Below, one piece after another: positions 1 through 12,000 of a DNA stretch of 64,000 nt. The translations under genes and the position numbers were made by a program. Position 1 is the stretch's first letter, and each line of letters opens with the position of its first letter. Where the stretch lies: NCBI GenBank assembly GCA_030267965.1, contig BRYA01000399.1:1-64000 (forward strand), written 5' to 3'. The notes under the pieces are model-generated. The model searched no databases and had not been told where the DNA came from. It was given only the letters and a program-made list of their open reading frames with translations. This stretch comes from Triparma columacea (taxonomy: Eukaryota; Sar; Bolidophyceae; Parmales; Triparmaceae).

Positions 1-3000
1 TCTGACAGAATGTTCTTTTGACATTATCTTCTTTCTAGACTTAACTGCATGTAACAGTTGTCTACCTAGCTCTTGTCCTAGACGTTTAGGATCTGAGATA
101 TCTTGTAAATTGTCTCTAAAGATGGCTGGAGCTATTCTCACAACATCATCTCCAGTTCCATATCCAATGCTTGCTCGTCCAATGCTTGCAATCAAAGCAC
201 CTCCCACGCCATTTTCTCCTTCAAGATCAGCACTTGCACGCCTGATACTCTCCCTTTGTCTTGACGTAGCTGTGGGAATGTATTCAACAGGCACTCTTGA
301 TTGTGTTGCTTCATCAAACCACGTTGGTTTTTCCTCCTCCCATCTATCCCAGTTAGCCTCTACCCAAGCTTTCACTTCTTCTTCAATTGATTTCCAGTGA
401 TGCTTACTTGTACTAAATGCTGCATCTGCTTTGGCAGACTCGTTTCCTTCTTTGAATTTCTTGACAGTCAGGTCCTTTCCTTTTTCCAAACTGATGAAGG
501 TCCTCCTGAAATTTCTCTCAATGCTCAAGAAAAATACAGCAAACAACGCAACTGTACATGGTATAAATATCCCAGCTACTCTCCATGCCAATTTGAGGCC
601 ATTCTCTGAAATATCTTCCCTTCCAGCTAGAATTATAGCTATTGGAAGACTTCCCGTTGTGAACACAAATCCAAATATCCAATACATCCCTCCAAGCTCA
701 TTAGGATGCCTAAACTGCACAATTGAAGTGAAGTCTGCCACAACTTTCACCAACACTCTGCAGACAACACTATTCACAAATTCTGCATTGCCACCAAGAG
801 GAATCCAATACCAAAAGTCTCCTCTCAAGACCTTCACAAACAAATATAGAATAAGGTCAACACCAATATAGAGAGAGACCCAACTACCACCAAGTAGCCC
901 TAAAACAACTATTGTCATGCACCTTATCACAAGCATACATGCACTAAATAGAGTCATTGTAACAAATATGATAGATCTCTTGGTGGGATTTGCAGGCACA
1001 TACCCATAAAAGTCAGGCACTTGCTCTCTCTTCACCGGGTCAGTGTCAAAGTCATAACTTATAGTTGCAGATGCATAGCCTGTTGTCAAAGCTGAGACAA
1101 CAACAGAGATCCAGGCTGCACTTGCAACCTTTTCATCATTTGTTACAATAGCCATAAATTGAATAATCACACCAGGGATTGCTTCAGCAAACATCTCACT
1201 TCCTTTCATGAAAGCCATCTCTGTCAGAGCATCAAATGCTTGTCCAGCCTTTTGCTTTTCTCCATTTGCAACCCTGTAAGCATCAACAGCAGGCTTAAAT
1301 CCAATCAAAATTGGAAACCACTCCCTCAACACCCTCAAAATCCCCAACTCCTTGTTCTGTATCCAAACAGCAAACATCTGAAACCCAATTGAAACCATCA
1401 AACTTGCCAAAGAAGCCTTAAAGTACCCATACTTCTTATCACTCCAAAACATGTACGTCACATACACATCAGTCACCAAATCAACCATGGATGTTACAGC
1501 ACCAACAGTAACTCTCCAAAGCAAACCCCACGGTGCCCCCTTCACCACACCCTTCCCTATCTCCACAAACATACCCTCCATCCATGGAAATTCCTCAAAC
1601 AGCTCACCAACAGCCCTGTTCTGCAATCTCCACCTATCTACCCCAGCCCCAATCACCTTCCTGCTCTTCAAACAAGGCATCAAGTTGTTCCCAATCACCC
1701 TTGCCTCCTTCTCCTCTACACACTCAAGCTTGGTAGACACTGAGCTGTTGGAGCTAAGCTCACAAAGCCTTGCCCTCTTCAGCAAAGTGACAAACCAAGG
1801 GTACTTCTTCACAACCTCTCTCAAAGCAACATTCTTGTTGCAGACCTCCTCAACATGCCTCTCTCTGTCCTTCCTTGAGTGTGCTCCTCCAAGTTGTCCG
1901 CCATCCCAAACCAAATCAGCACCAAAGGCCTCGCCAACTTGCTTAGACATCTCTATTAAAGGGACAAAGTCAATAAAGTATCGTTGTGCCTCAGTAGCCT
2001 CGTCTAGGTGCCTCTCCAGAGTTAATTTTATTGCCTCCAAACTCACAGAGCTACCAAGCTCTACCTTGGTGACAAATTCTACCTTGGTTGCCTTCTCTCC
2101 CCTTTTTGTGAACTTTATTGCGACTTGTTCGGATGCCCTTTGTGCAGTACTTCTCAATAATCCAGATAACCTTTGTACAGTACTTCTCTGAGTGTTGCTC
2201 AAAGCATCACTTTCCTCCAAATTCTCCTTTATTGGCTCCATTACAATCACAATAGTATCTTTATCCATCTTGTGCAGCTTCATCACATTCCAGAACTCCC
2301 TATCTCTATTTTTGACACCTTGTTTTGACTCCAACTTCTGCCTTTTCCTCACAACTACTTCCCATGTCCCCTTCTTTTCCTCAACAACCCTCTCAACATC
2401 TCCTGTTGTTTCTTGATGGACTCTGCTCTCAAAGTCCCAGAAATAGGCAGCAGCTTCCTCCAAACCAGCTCCAACTGTCACTGTTGTGTTTCCCCATCCC
2501 TTTCCTTTCTCTTCCACCTTAATCCAGGTATCTGAAAGAGGGAGTGCACCTTTAACCTTTTTTTTGCCTTCAGGCACTACGAACTTGGCATCAAATGTCT
2601 CTGTGGACATTTCTTTGATTTCAAGTATTCTGCTAGTTATCTTGATCCTTGTTGAAGCGTCAATATCTCTGCTTCTGTCAAACTTTCTTCTCATATTTGA
2701 GACTTGTGCAAGAAACCTTGGTACAAGCTTATTCATAATGGAGGAGTAGAAATTACCACCAAGGTCTACCTTTGTTGTGAAAGTGACTGATGTTTGTGGC
2801 ACACCTCCAATAGGGTCAAGGGGCTCAAATACCAATACTGTGTGTGCATTCCCTAAAACATTCCCAGCCTTCACTGGAAAGTCTGTGTGAAGCTCCACTG
2901 TGTCTGCAACGTCAATGACAAGTTTGCCGTCATCCTCCTTGCACCAGGTAATTTTACTTCGAAAATCACGTGGAGCAAAACCAGGTAGACCAAGCTCTCT

Positions 3001-5839
3001 CGTTGTCACATAGTAGATGGTGTGTGGATTTACTTTGATGACTTTCAAGAAGGTTATTCCTTGTTTTTTGGAGTTTCTTGTGTCTTCTCTGTTGCCTAGT
3101 TTTGAAAACTCATAGGCAGCACACTCTTCAACACTCGCATCAACCACAGTAGTGGCAAAACCAGTCGCACTGCTTGCCCCGTCAACATGAACTAGCTTCA
3201 TTTTGACCCTCTCATCAGGACTCTTCAGATCATCAAAATTCCTCCCCTCCTTGCACTTCTCATAAAACTCCTTCCCCTTCCTGATTGCACCCTTCTCCTC
3301 ATCGGTATAATCTTGGTGTTCGTTCTTGATGATGTTGACAAGAGAGACCAGTGCAGCTTTATCAACCTCTTCATCTTTATTGAAAGATGTTCTTAATTCA
3401 GCAACTACACCCAGGGTGTTTGGTGTCTTTTTGTCAACAAGAGATTTAGGTAAGTGGCCTGCTGCATCAACATGTTGCAGTAGCTCAATTTTGCACTGAG
3501 GAATTCCACTAACATTTTCAATGTTAGTTGCAATAAAGATTGCCTGAGTTGTTCCTCTTAAAAATGTCCCAGCACTCCCACCATAATCAACCTCATCTTT
3601 CAGAGGCCAGACAGCAACAGAAATGGATTTGTGTGTGTCCTTTCTCAGTGTTAGCTTGTTGACAAACTCTCGATTGCTAATGAACTTTGGAAATATCTTC
3701 ACGGTTGCAACCACTTTCTCGTTGGGTTTACCCCTGTATGTTTGTATCTCTAGTCTAGCCAGGTTCCCTTCCTCCCTGTCAGTAGCCATCCTCTCCGTGC
3801 TGCAGAACTCAAAGTACCAAGCAGCAGCTTCTTCTGCAGCACAGTCTACTTCACAAAGAGCTCTGCCAAGTGCAATACTCTTCTTTCCCCTCAACTGTTG
3901 TCTATATTTGATCTGCATCTTCACTCCTTCATAAGGTGACTCGAGAGGCCCCCAACCTCTTTCCCCCTCCCCACTAAAGAGCTCCTCCAACTCCCCAAAC
4001 ACCTTCTTCTGGTCCTCCTCCAACTCAACACCCTCCCTCATCCTCTCCACCAAGGCCCCTCTGACCTCAGCATCAACCTCCTTCCCATTCCTCCTGAACT
4101 TCTCCTGCAACCTGTTGGCCTCAACAAGCTGACCCTTGGCAAGGTAGTCAATTGCTTTGTCCATCACTGCTTTTTGAAGAAGGCCAGTAAATTTCAGATC
4201 AACCGTTTGAACGCGTGTCACTCTGCAGATATTTGGGGCAATCTCATTGAAGAAGTAGACACCTGTAGTCTCTCCTAGCACAAATCCTTCCTTGCTGAGG
4301 TCCTTGAAGCCTCCTCCAGGGTAATTTGTCAGCGGCACGAAACCTAGAATGTATGAAGTCTGGCCATTCTNNNCCTTCTATTTCTTTGTGCCTTTTTGAG
4401 TTTTGATAAGAGTCTAATTCATATATTTCAGCCAGCATACCCTCTGTTGACTTGTCCACGGTGACTCCAAAGGCTGCCCACACCTTGTCCCCCTCTCTCC
4501 ACAAAAACTTGTCTACCTCCTCCTTCAATGTCCCCTTGACTCTCTTCCCCTTCTCATACAGCATATTCTCCAACCCTCCAACTCCGTCTAGCATGTTCTC
4601 CTCCTCGACTGTCAGCGGAGGCGGACTTGGAATAATCTCCTCCACAAAGTGCTTCTGACTCCTCTCATCAACCACATCAGGCTTGTGAAAGTTCTTCTCA
4701 ATCTCCTCCATTATACCCTTGATTGACATGTAAACAGTATTGACGTCCCCCCTCCCCTCACTCCTCATCTCCTTGGCTTCCATCGTTCCGACGAGGGTAA
4801 GGGCGGTCTGCCCGTGTTCGTAGGCCGCTAGCCTGATCTCACCATCAACCCTCGCTCGCTGTGCATTCTTCGAACGCGTAATCTTGGCGAGATTCGTCTT
4901 TGCCTCCTTCGGCAAGCCATTCTCGTCCTCTGACATTATCTCGACGCACTGGCCTGAGCCTTCATTACGGACGGCTCTGATTTTAAGGAGGTACTCGACG
5001 ATTGTCGTTCCTTTCAAAAACAAATGCTGCCAAAGCACAACCTTTTCACCCCTCTCCTCATGGATAGTGTCACGTCGAAAAACTCCCGAATTACAGTCGG
5101 TGAAAATATAATCGAGGACAAGCTGCTGCTCATCATGTACGACTACGCCGACATTCGCTCTCTTAGTATCCCACGACTGCTCAATGATGCCTTCAACGGC
5201 ACCGCGCTCGACAAGCACACCCACCATCTCCTCGTGGGCTTGTTCGTGCTGGTATTTCATCTTATGGAAGGTGGTGGGACCAGTGTCATCGTCCATGGCA
5301 CCTTCGAGGGCTGCAGCAAGGTCATTTGATATGGCGGCAGTATTCTCTGCGGCCTCAGGGGCGGCAGTATTATCTGCGGCCTCAGGGGCGGCAGTATTAT
5401 CTGCGGCCTCAGGGGCGGCATTATTCTCTGCGGCAACTTCATCAAGGGCTGCAGCAGAGTCATGGACAGACTCAGGGGCGGCAGTATTCTCTGCGGCAAC
5501 CTCAGGAGCGTCGACATAGTCTTCGGTGGCCTTGGGAACAACGGCGCGGCGTTCTGCTACCTCAATGGTCTCAACGCGGTCGGCGGCACGTTCGTGAGCT
5601 GCGGCGCGATCTGCCGCGGCCCTAAGGGTGACGGCAAGACCATTTACAACCGTGACAATGCCAGCTGCATTTTTGACAAGGTTAGCCGCGTCATTGACAG
5701 CGGCAGCAAGCTCTTTAGCGGACATAGCGGTAGCAGCAAAGTCGGACGCATGTTTAGCATTCTCAGCCTTGAGTTTCGCAATCTCCTCGTCTCTCTGCTT
5801 CAAGATTGAGTTGAGTTTTACCACCTCGCGGTCCGACAT
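1..5839 (-). CDS. Giant START-repeat / polytopic membrane protein (partial, with assembly gap)
   Basis: Function unknown. The frame is open from the ATG at 5839 to the left edge, about 1,940 codons without an intron, and runs off the window. The N-terminus is a lysine/glutamate coiled coil followed by an Ala-rich helix and an Ala-Pro tandem repeat. Then come several START-like lipid-binding modules, recognisable by recurring A-A-x-[YF]-[FE] helices near 3820, 3115 and 2440 and by beta-rich spacers. Next is a block of about six to seven hydrophobic helices (roughly 1500-500), with segments such as SMVDLVTDVYVTYMFW, and finally a charged tail containing KAWVEANWDRWEEEKPTWF. NNN at 4371-4373 interrupts the gene and the frame differs on either side, so the gap length is not really 3. 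Bet v1/START proteins bind lipids, so a lipid sensor or transfer protein at a membrane is a guess. The architecture resembles a large multicopy family I recall from Parmales. Confidence 0.75.
4371..4373. other. Assembly gap (NNN)
   Basis: Three N bases inside the START-repeat gene. Codons upstream of the gap start at positions congruent to 1 modulo 3 and downstream at positions congruent to 0 modulo 3, so the true missing length is not a multiple of three equal to 3. The break falls inside a START-like module. Confidence 0.95.
5336..5440. repeat. 27-bp tandem repeat coding Ala-Pro-rich linker
   Basis: Three to four near-identical 27-bp units built around ggcctcaggggcggcag encode repeats of the type NTAAPEAAD in the giant START protein. 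Degenerate copies continue to about 5530. The unit keeps the frame, so repeat number may vary between alleles without breaking the protein. Confidence 0.85.
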
Positions 5840-6415
5840 TAGCCTGTGAGAGCGCGGCGAGAAACGAATGTGCGGAGGAAAGAGCTGGGTGAGACGGCTT
5901 GATAATCGTTCGCAGGGTCCCAGAGAGAAATCCCATTTTTCTCATTTTTTCTCATTTTTCTCATTTTCACAAAAAGAAGTAAGAAGCAAAAAGTTCGTAA
6001 AACACCGACAGGAAGTCTCCCAGACACCGACGGGAAGTCGTCTCCTTCCTCCCTCCTTCCTCCCTCCCCTCTCCCATGCGCTCCCCACCTCCCCTCCCCC
6101 GGGCTCCCGATCCCACCGCGATCCCTCACCTTTACTCGTTCCTATCCTTCCCACTCCTTGATAAGAGTAATTCCCTGCCCCTGTGCCGGTGCCTCGAGAA
6201 TGGAGAAGCTTGGTCTGAAGCCCCAAGTACCTCCTCAGAAAATATAACGTAAAACAGCTGATTGAATATATATATATGGAAGAGTCCGATGTGTATAAAC
6301 AAAGCAGTACGGCGTTCAGTCGAAAAATAAGAGAAGTCTCCCAAAATTGCTCTCAACCTCATTTTACCTAATTTTTAAAGATCGCAATCGCTTTCTAACA
6401 AACTTCGTTCTTTCG
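5840..6415. other. Intergenic / promoter of the START-repeat gene
   Basis: No gene seen. It holds a short tandem of ctcatttt units (about 5938-5970), two copies of a cacCGACnGGAAGTC motif (about 6003-6042) that includes the 11-mer GGGAAGTCGTC shared with other promoters, and a pyrimidine-rich stretch (6043-6110). It separates the START gene start from the end of the EF-hand gene at 6416. Confidence 0.6.
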
Positions 6416-8960
6416 TTAGTCCTCGAAATCGTCGTCATCATAGTATTCCTCCGCCTCTTCCCCCACAACCAATCCCCCCCTCTCTTCCTCCTCCTCCTCC
6501 ACCACAACCTTCACCACCTCCTCCTCCTCCTCCTCTACGACCTCTTCTTCTTCTTCTCCCTCCTCCTTCTCCTCCATATCCTTTCCTCCCCTGCCCCCTC
6601 CCCCACCACCAAAGACATCCGTCGTGTCTCCCGCCGTAATTTGCTTCCCCAGTTGTTCAAAGTCGAGCGCAATGGCGTTCTCCATCATGCCAATACCCCC
6701 GCACTCCGCCTCATCATCCTCGAAGTCAAAATCTTCCTCCTCGTATGGGTTGCTCTCCTCGAGCTCCCCCTCCCCTCCCCCCCGTCTGACCTCCACCTCC
6801 TTATCCCCCTCCTCCTGCTTTTGGCTCCTTTCACCACCACCTCCCCCACCACCTCCTCCCGCCCCCCCTTTAAATCTCCCTCCCCCCCCCCCCTCTCCCC
6901 TCTGTCCTCCGCCCTGGGCCTTCCTCAAGAAGAGCTTCTGGTTGTCGGCCTTTCGCGCCCTCGCCTTGGCAGTGTCTCCAAGTCCCTTGAAGTACCTTTC
7001 CCACTCCTTGACGTCCACGAGGCCGTCCTGCCTCAAATTGAACTGCTTCTCTAGCACCGCCGCCTCCGATGGGTTGACCTTAAGGTTGTAGGCGGAAGAG
7101 AGTCTCTTCCTGAAGTCTGACTGCGCCAGCAGAACCCTCTTGTTGGCTGCCATGGAAGCCCCTATCCCTCCCTTTTTGTTGGGATTGACTAACGGCTTCC
7201 CCCTTCGCTTGTTGGTGTGCTTTATTGCGGCCGCCGCGACCCTCTCGAGCAGGTCCCTGTGCTTTGCACCCATCTTTTTCCCTCCCTGGATCCCCATGCC
7301 CTGCTTCTCGATCGGTGCCACACCCCTCTTTTCTTTGGATTCTCTCTCTTTCCTGTGCGCTTCAACCCTAGCCCTCATTTTCGCTTCCTTCTCTGTCAAG
7401 CACTCGTTGTACTCGCTGCTCCGGGTGAACCTAATGGGGTGGGGAAATGAGGGGAGTGAGAAAGGGGTCTTCACTTCCTCCACCTCCTCGTTGCTTCGCT
7501 CCAACTCCTCGTCACTTCGCTCCTCTCCCCCTCCCTCACCTCTGTCCCAATTCAATCAGGTCCCTGTAGTCTAAGAGCCTCGCCCTAGTGGGATCAAAGT
7601 GCTGAACGAGAAGTTCCACCTCCTTGCTTGACAGGGTGAGCTTGAGGTCCCTTGACAGCGTATCCAAGAGGGCGGCGGGTCCGAGCATCGTCCTCTTTGT
7701 GGGTGGAAATCTTTTGTTCGTCGCCATTCCCTTTGGCCCTGTCTTTGCCTTGGTGAGGGCTCCAGCTATTCTCTCCAGTGTAGGCCTCAGCTGGGGTACG
7801 GGTGGCTTGATGAGGCCGATCGAGTCTGCCGGTGCCACGGGTCTTTCTTGCGCACCTCTCCGCCGCCTATTATTGGTGTCGTTGTTGGCCGCCTCCTCTT
7901 GGGCCCCGGACGCTTCAAAATCGGATTCGTCCGAGTATTCGTCGTCCTCAGCGCTGTCCCTTCCTGCCCCACTGCCCCGCCCATCCACCCCCTCCCCCTC
8001 CCCTTCCCCTTCCTTCTCGGTCTCCACAGATACGTTCAGAAGGTCCTTCTCAGCGTCCTCGAGCATCTGCAGGAGATACATCTTCCTTTTGTCTGGCAGG
8101 GAGGAAATCGCCGTGGCGATCTTGACCCTTTCCTTGTCGACGCTCTCAAAGCTGTTGTTCATTTCGTCCATTACGACTTGGGGTGTGGGTGCCGGCTGCT
8201 GGGTGGCCGCCTTCTGCTGCTTTCTCTTGGCCTCCCTGGCCTTTTTCAGGGGGGAATCGGGGCCGGCCCTCCTTGCGTCGTCAGCTGCCTTTCCCGGTGG
8301 CCTGACAGGTTGTGTCGTCTTAGGGCGGACCGCGTTCGCAGTTGCTCCGCCCGATGGTCTCTTTTGCACGTTGGCGGACTTGCTCCTTGGCCCTAAGTTG
8401 TTCCTCAAGATTGGGTGTTGGAGACCTCTCCCCCTTCCCCCGACCTTCCTCTGGTTCGCGAGCTTCCCGGATATGTGTGACCCTCCGTTTCCTCGTCCCC
8501 CCACCCTCTTCACTCCCATCTTTGACGACAGTGGGGCATAGGCACTCCTTACCCTGTCCTTAACAGCCTTTCCTCCCCCACCTCCTCCGCCTCCCCCCGA
8601 AGCCCCTCTTGCCCCCCTCCCCCTCCCTCCCCTGCTGCCCCCCCCACCTGCTCTCCCACCACCAATACCAGCCCCCCCCCCCCCCCTCGAAGAACCCCCC
8701 TCCCCCGCCCTTTCCCCTGCGGTAGCGTCCCCGGTGTCCCCGGTGCTGACTGCCGCGGGGCTACCATGCTTCTGCATGGCATCGAGAGAGCTCTTCCAAA
8801 CCCCTGCCCACTCAGGCATTGCAATGGTGGTGTTTGAGCTGCTCGGCTTGGAAGTCAAACTTGGATCGTCATTCTCGTCAGTAGCATTATCGAACTGCGA
8901 CAGCAGTCCCATCATCTCGTTGGCATAGTGAAGCACCAGGCCGTTGTCGCTGTTGCTCAT
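6416..8960 (-). CDS. Large EF-hand-like protein with Gly/acidic low-complexity tail
   Basis: Two exons: 8960-7540 and 7430-6416, joined across a 109-bp intron (GTGAGG donor, ATTAG acceptor, phase 2), giving about 811 residues. The N-terminal half is Gly/Ser/Arg-rich and basic. The end of exon 1 holds a degenerate EF-hand pair (LTLSSKEVELLVQHFDPT, LLDYRDLIEL), and exon 2 holds another (VNPSEAAVLEKQF, LVDVKEWERYF). The C-terminus is glycine-rich and then strongly acidic (long Glu runs). The loops lack the full set of calcium ligands, so calcium binding is doubtful. It is transcribed divergently from a second EF-hand gene, with only 120 bp between start codons, suggesting co-regulation; a flagellar or cytoskeletal role is possible but not shown. 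Strong low complexity means homology beyond the EF-hands is uncertain. Confidence 0.75.
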
Positions 8961-9080
8961 CCTTGGACGTTTTCTCCAGTCCCAGGCTTAAAATTAAACC
9001 CAAGACCTTGGACCTTGGACCCTCAAACAAATAATCCTCCAGAAACCGACGACTTCCCAGCACCTCCCCATCTTCGCGAA
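8961..9080. promoter_or_regulatory. Bidirectional promoter between two EF-hand genes
   Basis: Only 120 bp separate the two divergent start codons. The interval contains repeated ccttgga/ccttggac words and, at 9048-9058, the reverse complement of GGGAAGTCGTC, an 11-mer also found upstream of two other genes in this window. Confidence 0.6.
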
Positions 9081-12000
9081 ATGTCGCAGGAAGAAGATTG
9101 TCTGTACTCCGGGGTCGAGAAAGACCTTGCTGAACTTGAGAAGGTGCGTCGTAACTTTCTCACCCCTCTCCTCAACCTTCCAGTTGCGAACCGTCGAGCT
9201 CACCCATGCCCTCTCGCTTGCCCTGATCTCAATCTCAGGTCGTTTCGAACTACGATTCTCTTCCTGCTTTGATGGCTAAGCTTTCAGCTAGCAAGATGGA
9301 GGTCAATTCGCGGCACAATGTGGATTTGCAGGAGTAAGTACCTCGTGCCCACCACCGCTCTGCCCTCCCACTTGCTCCCTCTCCGAAATCAACTCACAAT
9401 GACCCGCCTTGCGTGTGTCGTATCGCCCTCTCCCCCCTCCTATCCGCTGCAGGGCAAAGCATGCCCAGCTCCCTGCCAGCCAGCAAGGTCGTCGCTTCTC
9501 TTATTCCGGAAGGGGGGCCCAAACTGGTGCTGTAGTCAGGACAAACTCAAACACGGCGCGACTGAACGATCCAGCCGGTCCGATTTCCGTAGGTCACTTC
9601 GATGCCTCCACCGAGCTCGCCACCGAGGTCGACAAGGTCGTTTCGCAGCTTGATCAACTTAAGGGGAAAATTGCTGCCGAGCGTAAGGTGGCCCTCGAGA
9701 AGAAACGGTCGCGCAGACCGGTTTTGAAAAATCGCCCGGTGGACTTCGTTGCCAATGCCGTGGCGGACTACCTCAACGGTAGGAACCTTCAGCGTACCCT
9801 CAACAACCCGAACCAAGGACTACAGGAGGGTCCTGCAGACATTGCTGAGCTTTTCAAGCCCTTCGACACCAACCAAGACGGGCGCCTGTCCTATCCTGAC
9901 TTCAAGAAGGGACTTCGGGGTCTGAACCTAGGGCTCACCTCCGAAGAGTGCGAGAAGGTGAGAATTGATTGTCGTGTTCACAACTTTCTCCTTGCCATTT
10001 GGTTATGGTTGGTAACCCTAACTCCCATTACCCTTCTATACAACCCCACAACCCGAACGCAACAACACCTCTGACTCGCTCTCGCAAACCTTTACGCCCT
10101 TATTTTTCTCATCGCAGTTCGCTCAGTGGGTCGACGAGGATGGAGACTGCGTTATTGACACAGCAGAACTCCACGAGAAACTCCAAAATGCGGGGAAACA
10201 CAACAGTTTGCTAGTTCCCCCCACCCCCGGAGGAGCCGAGGAGGAGAAAAAGGAGGAAGACGACTTCCGTCAGTCCCCTGTGCCTCTCACTTCCGCCAAG
10301 TCCCTCGACTTTGGGAATCCCCCAACGCCCAAGAACTACACTCCTTTCGAATCCCCCTCCAACTACAACAGCAACGACGACGGCGGCGGCGATGCCGAAG
10401 ATTTCCCTGACGATGCAACTCTTGATTCGTACAGGCCCTCTACCGCCGCAGACGAGTCCTTCGACTACACCCAAACCCCAGAGAAGGGGAGGGTTTCCCC
10501 CCTCAAGCTCAAGAAACCAGAACCAGTCTATCCCGAGTATCAGACCGAGTCTGAATTTGCTAATGCTATGATGACGTCGCTTTCGCCGTCTCTCGCCGAG
10601 AAAAATAGGTTATCCCCATCCGAACTGGTTGACAAACCACCTGAGATCCAAATCAATCTCCCAAGTTTCGACCCGCACGACCTAAACCTCAACTTTGAAG
10701 ATCGCGTGGGCAACCAACCCGACCAATCCCTGAAGCACGAGGTGCGGAAAAAGATAGTGAAGTCTTCCGATGAGTACGGAATCTTCTCCCCAATTTACAA
10801 GAAAGAGAGGGAGAACCCCTTCAACTCCGGCAAGGGTTCCGAGACTGATGAACAGGTTCGCGATAGATTGGCGTCCTACGTGAAGAATACAGTGGCCATG
10901 ACTCAAGATCACGTTGCCGCCATCCTCAAGGAAGATGAGGTCGCGGAGGAATTCGGGCAGTCCGATGCTTCAGGGGTCGGAAGCCCTTTGTCCCGCTCAG
11001 TTAGCAAGAACACTAAGAGGGGGACCTTGGATCAGGTCAATGAGCTGCTGACCCTCAGCCCCGGGCCTCAGCCCGAATTTACAGTGAGCGAATTCGAGAG
11101 GAGGACCCATTTGAAGGGGGTACTGCAGAAGCGGAGAGACGAGAGTCTCGCCGAGCTGAGGAGGTTGCATAGCATGGGGTCCCACGAGGAGCAGGTGAGA
11201 AAGGATTGCACCACTATCTCTTTACAAATTTCCTACGTTGCGCTTCCGGTGGCTTGTTCAGCCTACAAATCTAATCCGTTTTGACCGTCGCTTCGCGTGT
11301 CGCAGGCGCACAAGGAAACCTATAACCGCACTTTCTCATCTCACTTGACTGGGGCGTCAGGGCAGGTGAAGCACCGCCCGGGGCACCACGCCGAGCACAA
11401 CCGCAGGCGCAACTCGCTCTCCGGTATCGATGTGATGGAAGATTCAAGAGCTAAGGACGAGGTTTGGGATGCCCTCACCCCCGCCGAGTACTACGAAGAG
11501 AAGGTCAAGACTGGTCAGACGGCCCACGACCAAGATCACGACCACCTCAGGGGAACTGCCGCCGCTGTCGAGGTTTCAGTGAAACCCGTGGCCACCACCG
11601 AGTACACAGACGCGAGGTGCAGCGACATAGCAAAGACTGAGAAGATGATCTTGGCACGCCTGTCCGGGTCAGGTTCCGTTCCCGCCCTCGCTCAGGCCCT
11701 CAAGGCTGCTGACGGGTCCCGTTCAGGCGTCCTAAACCATGAGGAGTTTAAGCGCGCCATTATGAGATTCGGGATCGAGCTCGAGCCCAAGCAGCTCGAA
11801 AACATCATGGAGGTCACGAACCTCAAGGCCAATCCCAAACCCGACATTTCCACCGCGGTCCTCCTCAACAACTATGAGAGCCTGAAGCACGATTTCATGG
11901 AGTACCCCAAGTTCCTTGACAACCTTGACACCAGGCACAAGGAGATCCACGACGTCAAGCACATCACGGACCTGGATGTCTCGAAGACCTTCTCCGCAAC

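Noticed and set aside
1451..2749. Several plus-strand frames up to 246 codons at the left end
   Set aside because: All lie opposite the continuous START-repeat coding frame and are Ser/Leu/Pro-rich shadows.
7624..8541. 305-codon plus-strand frame
   Set aside because: Antisense of the EF-hand gene at 6416-8960, whose splice phase and EF motifs are convincing.
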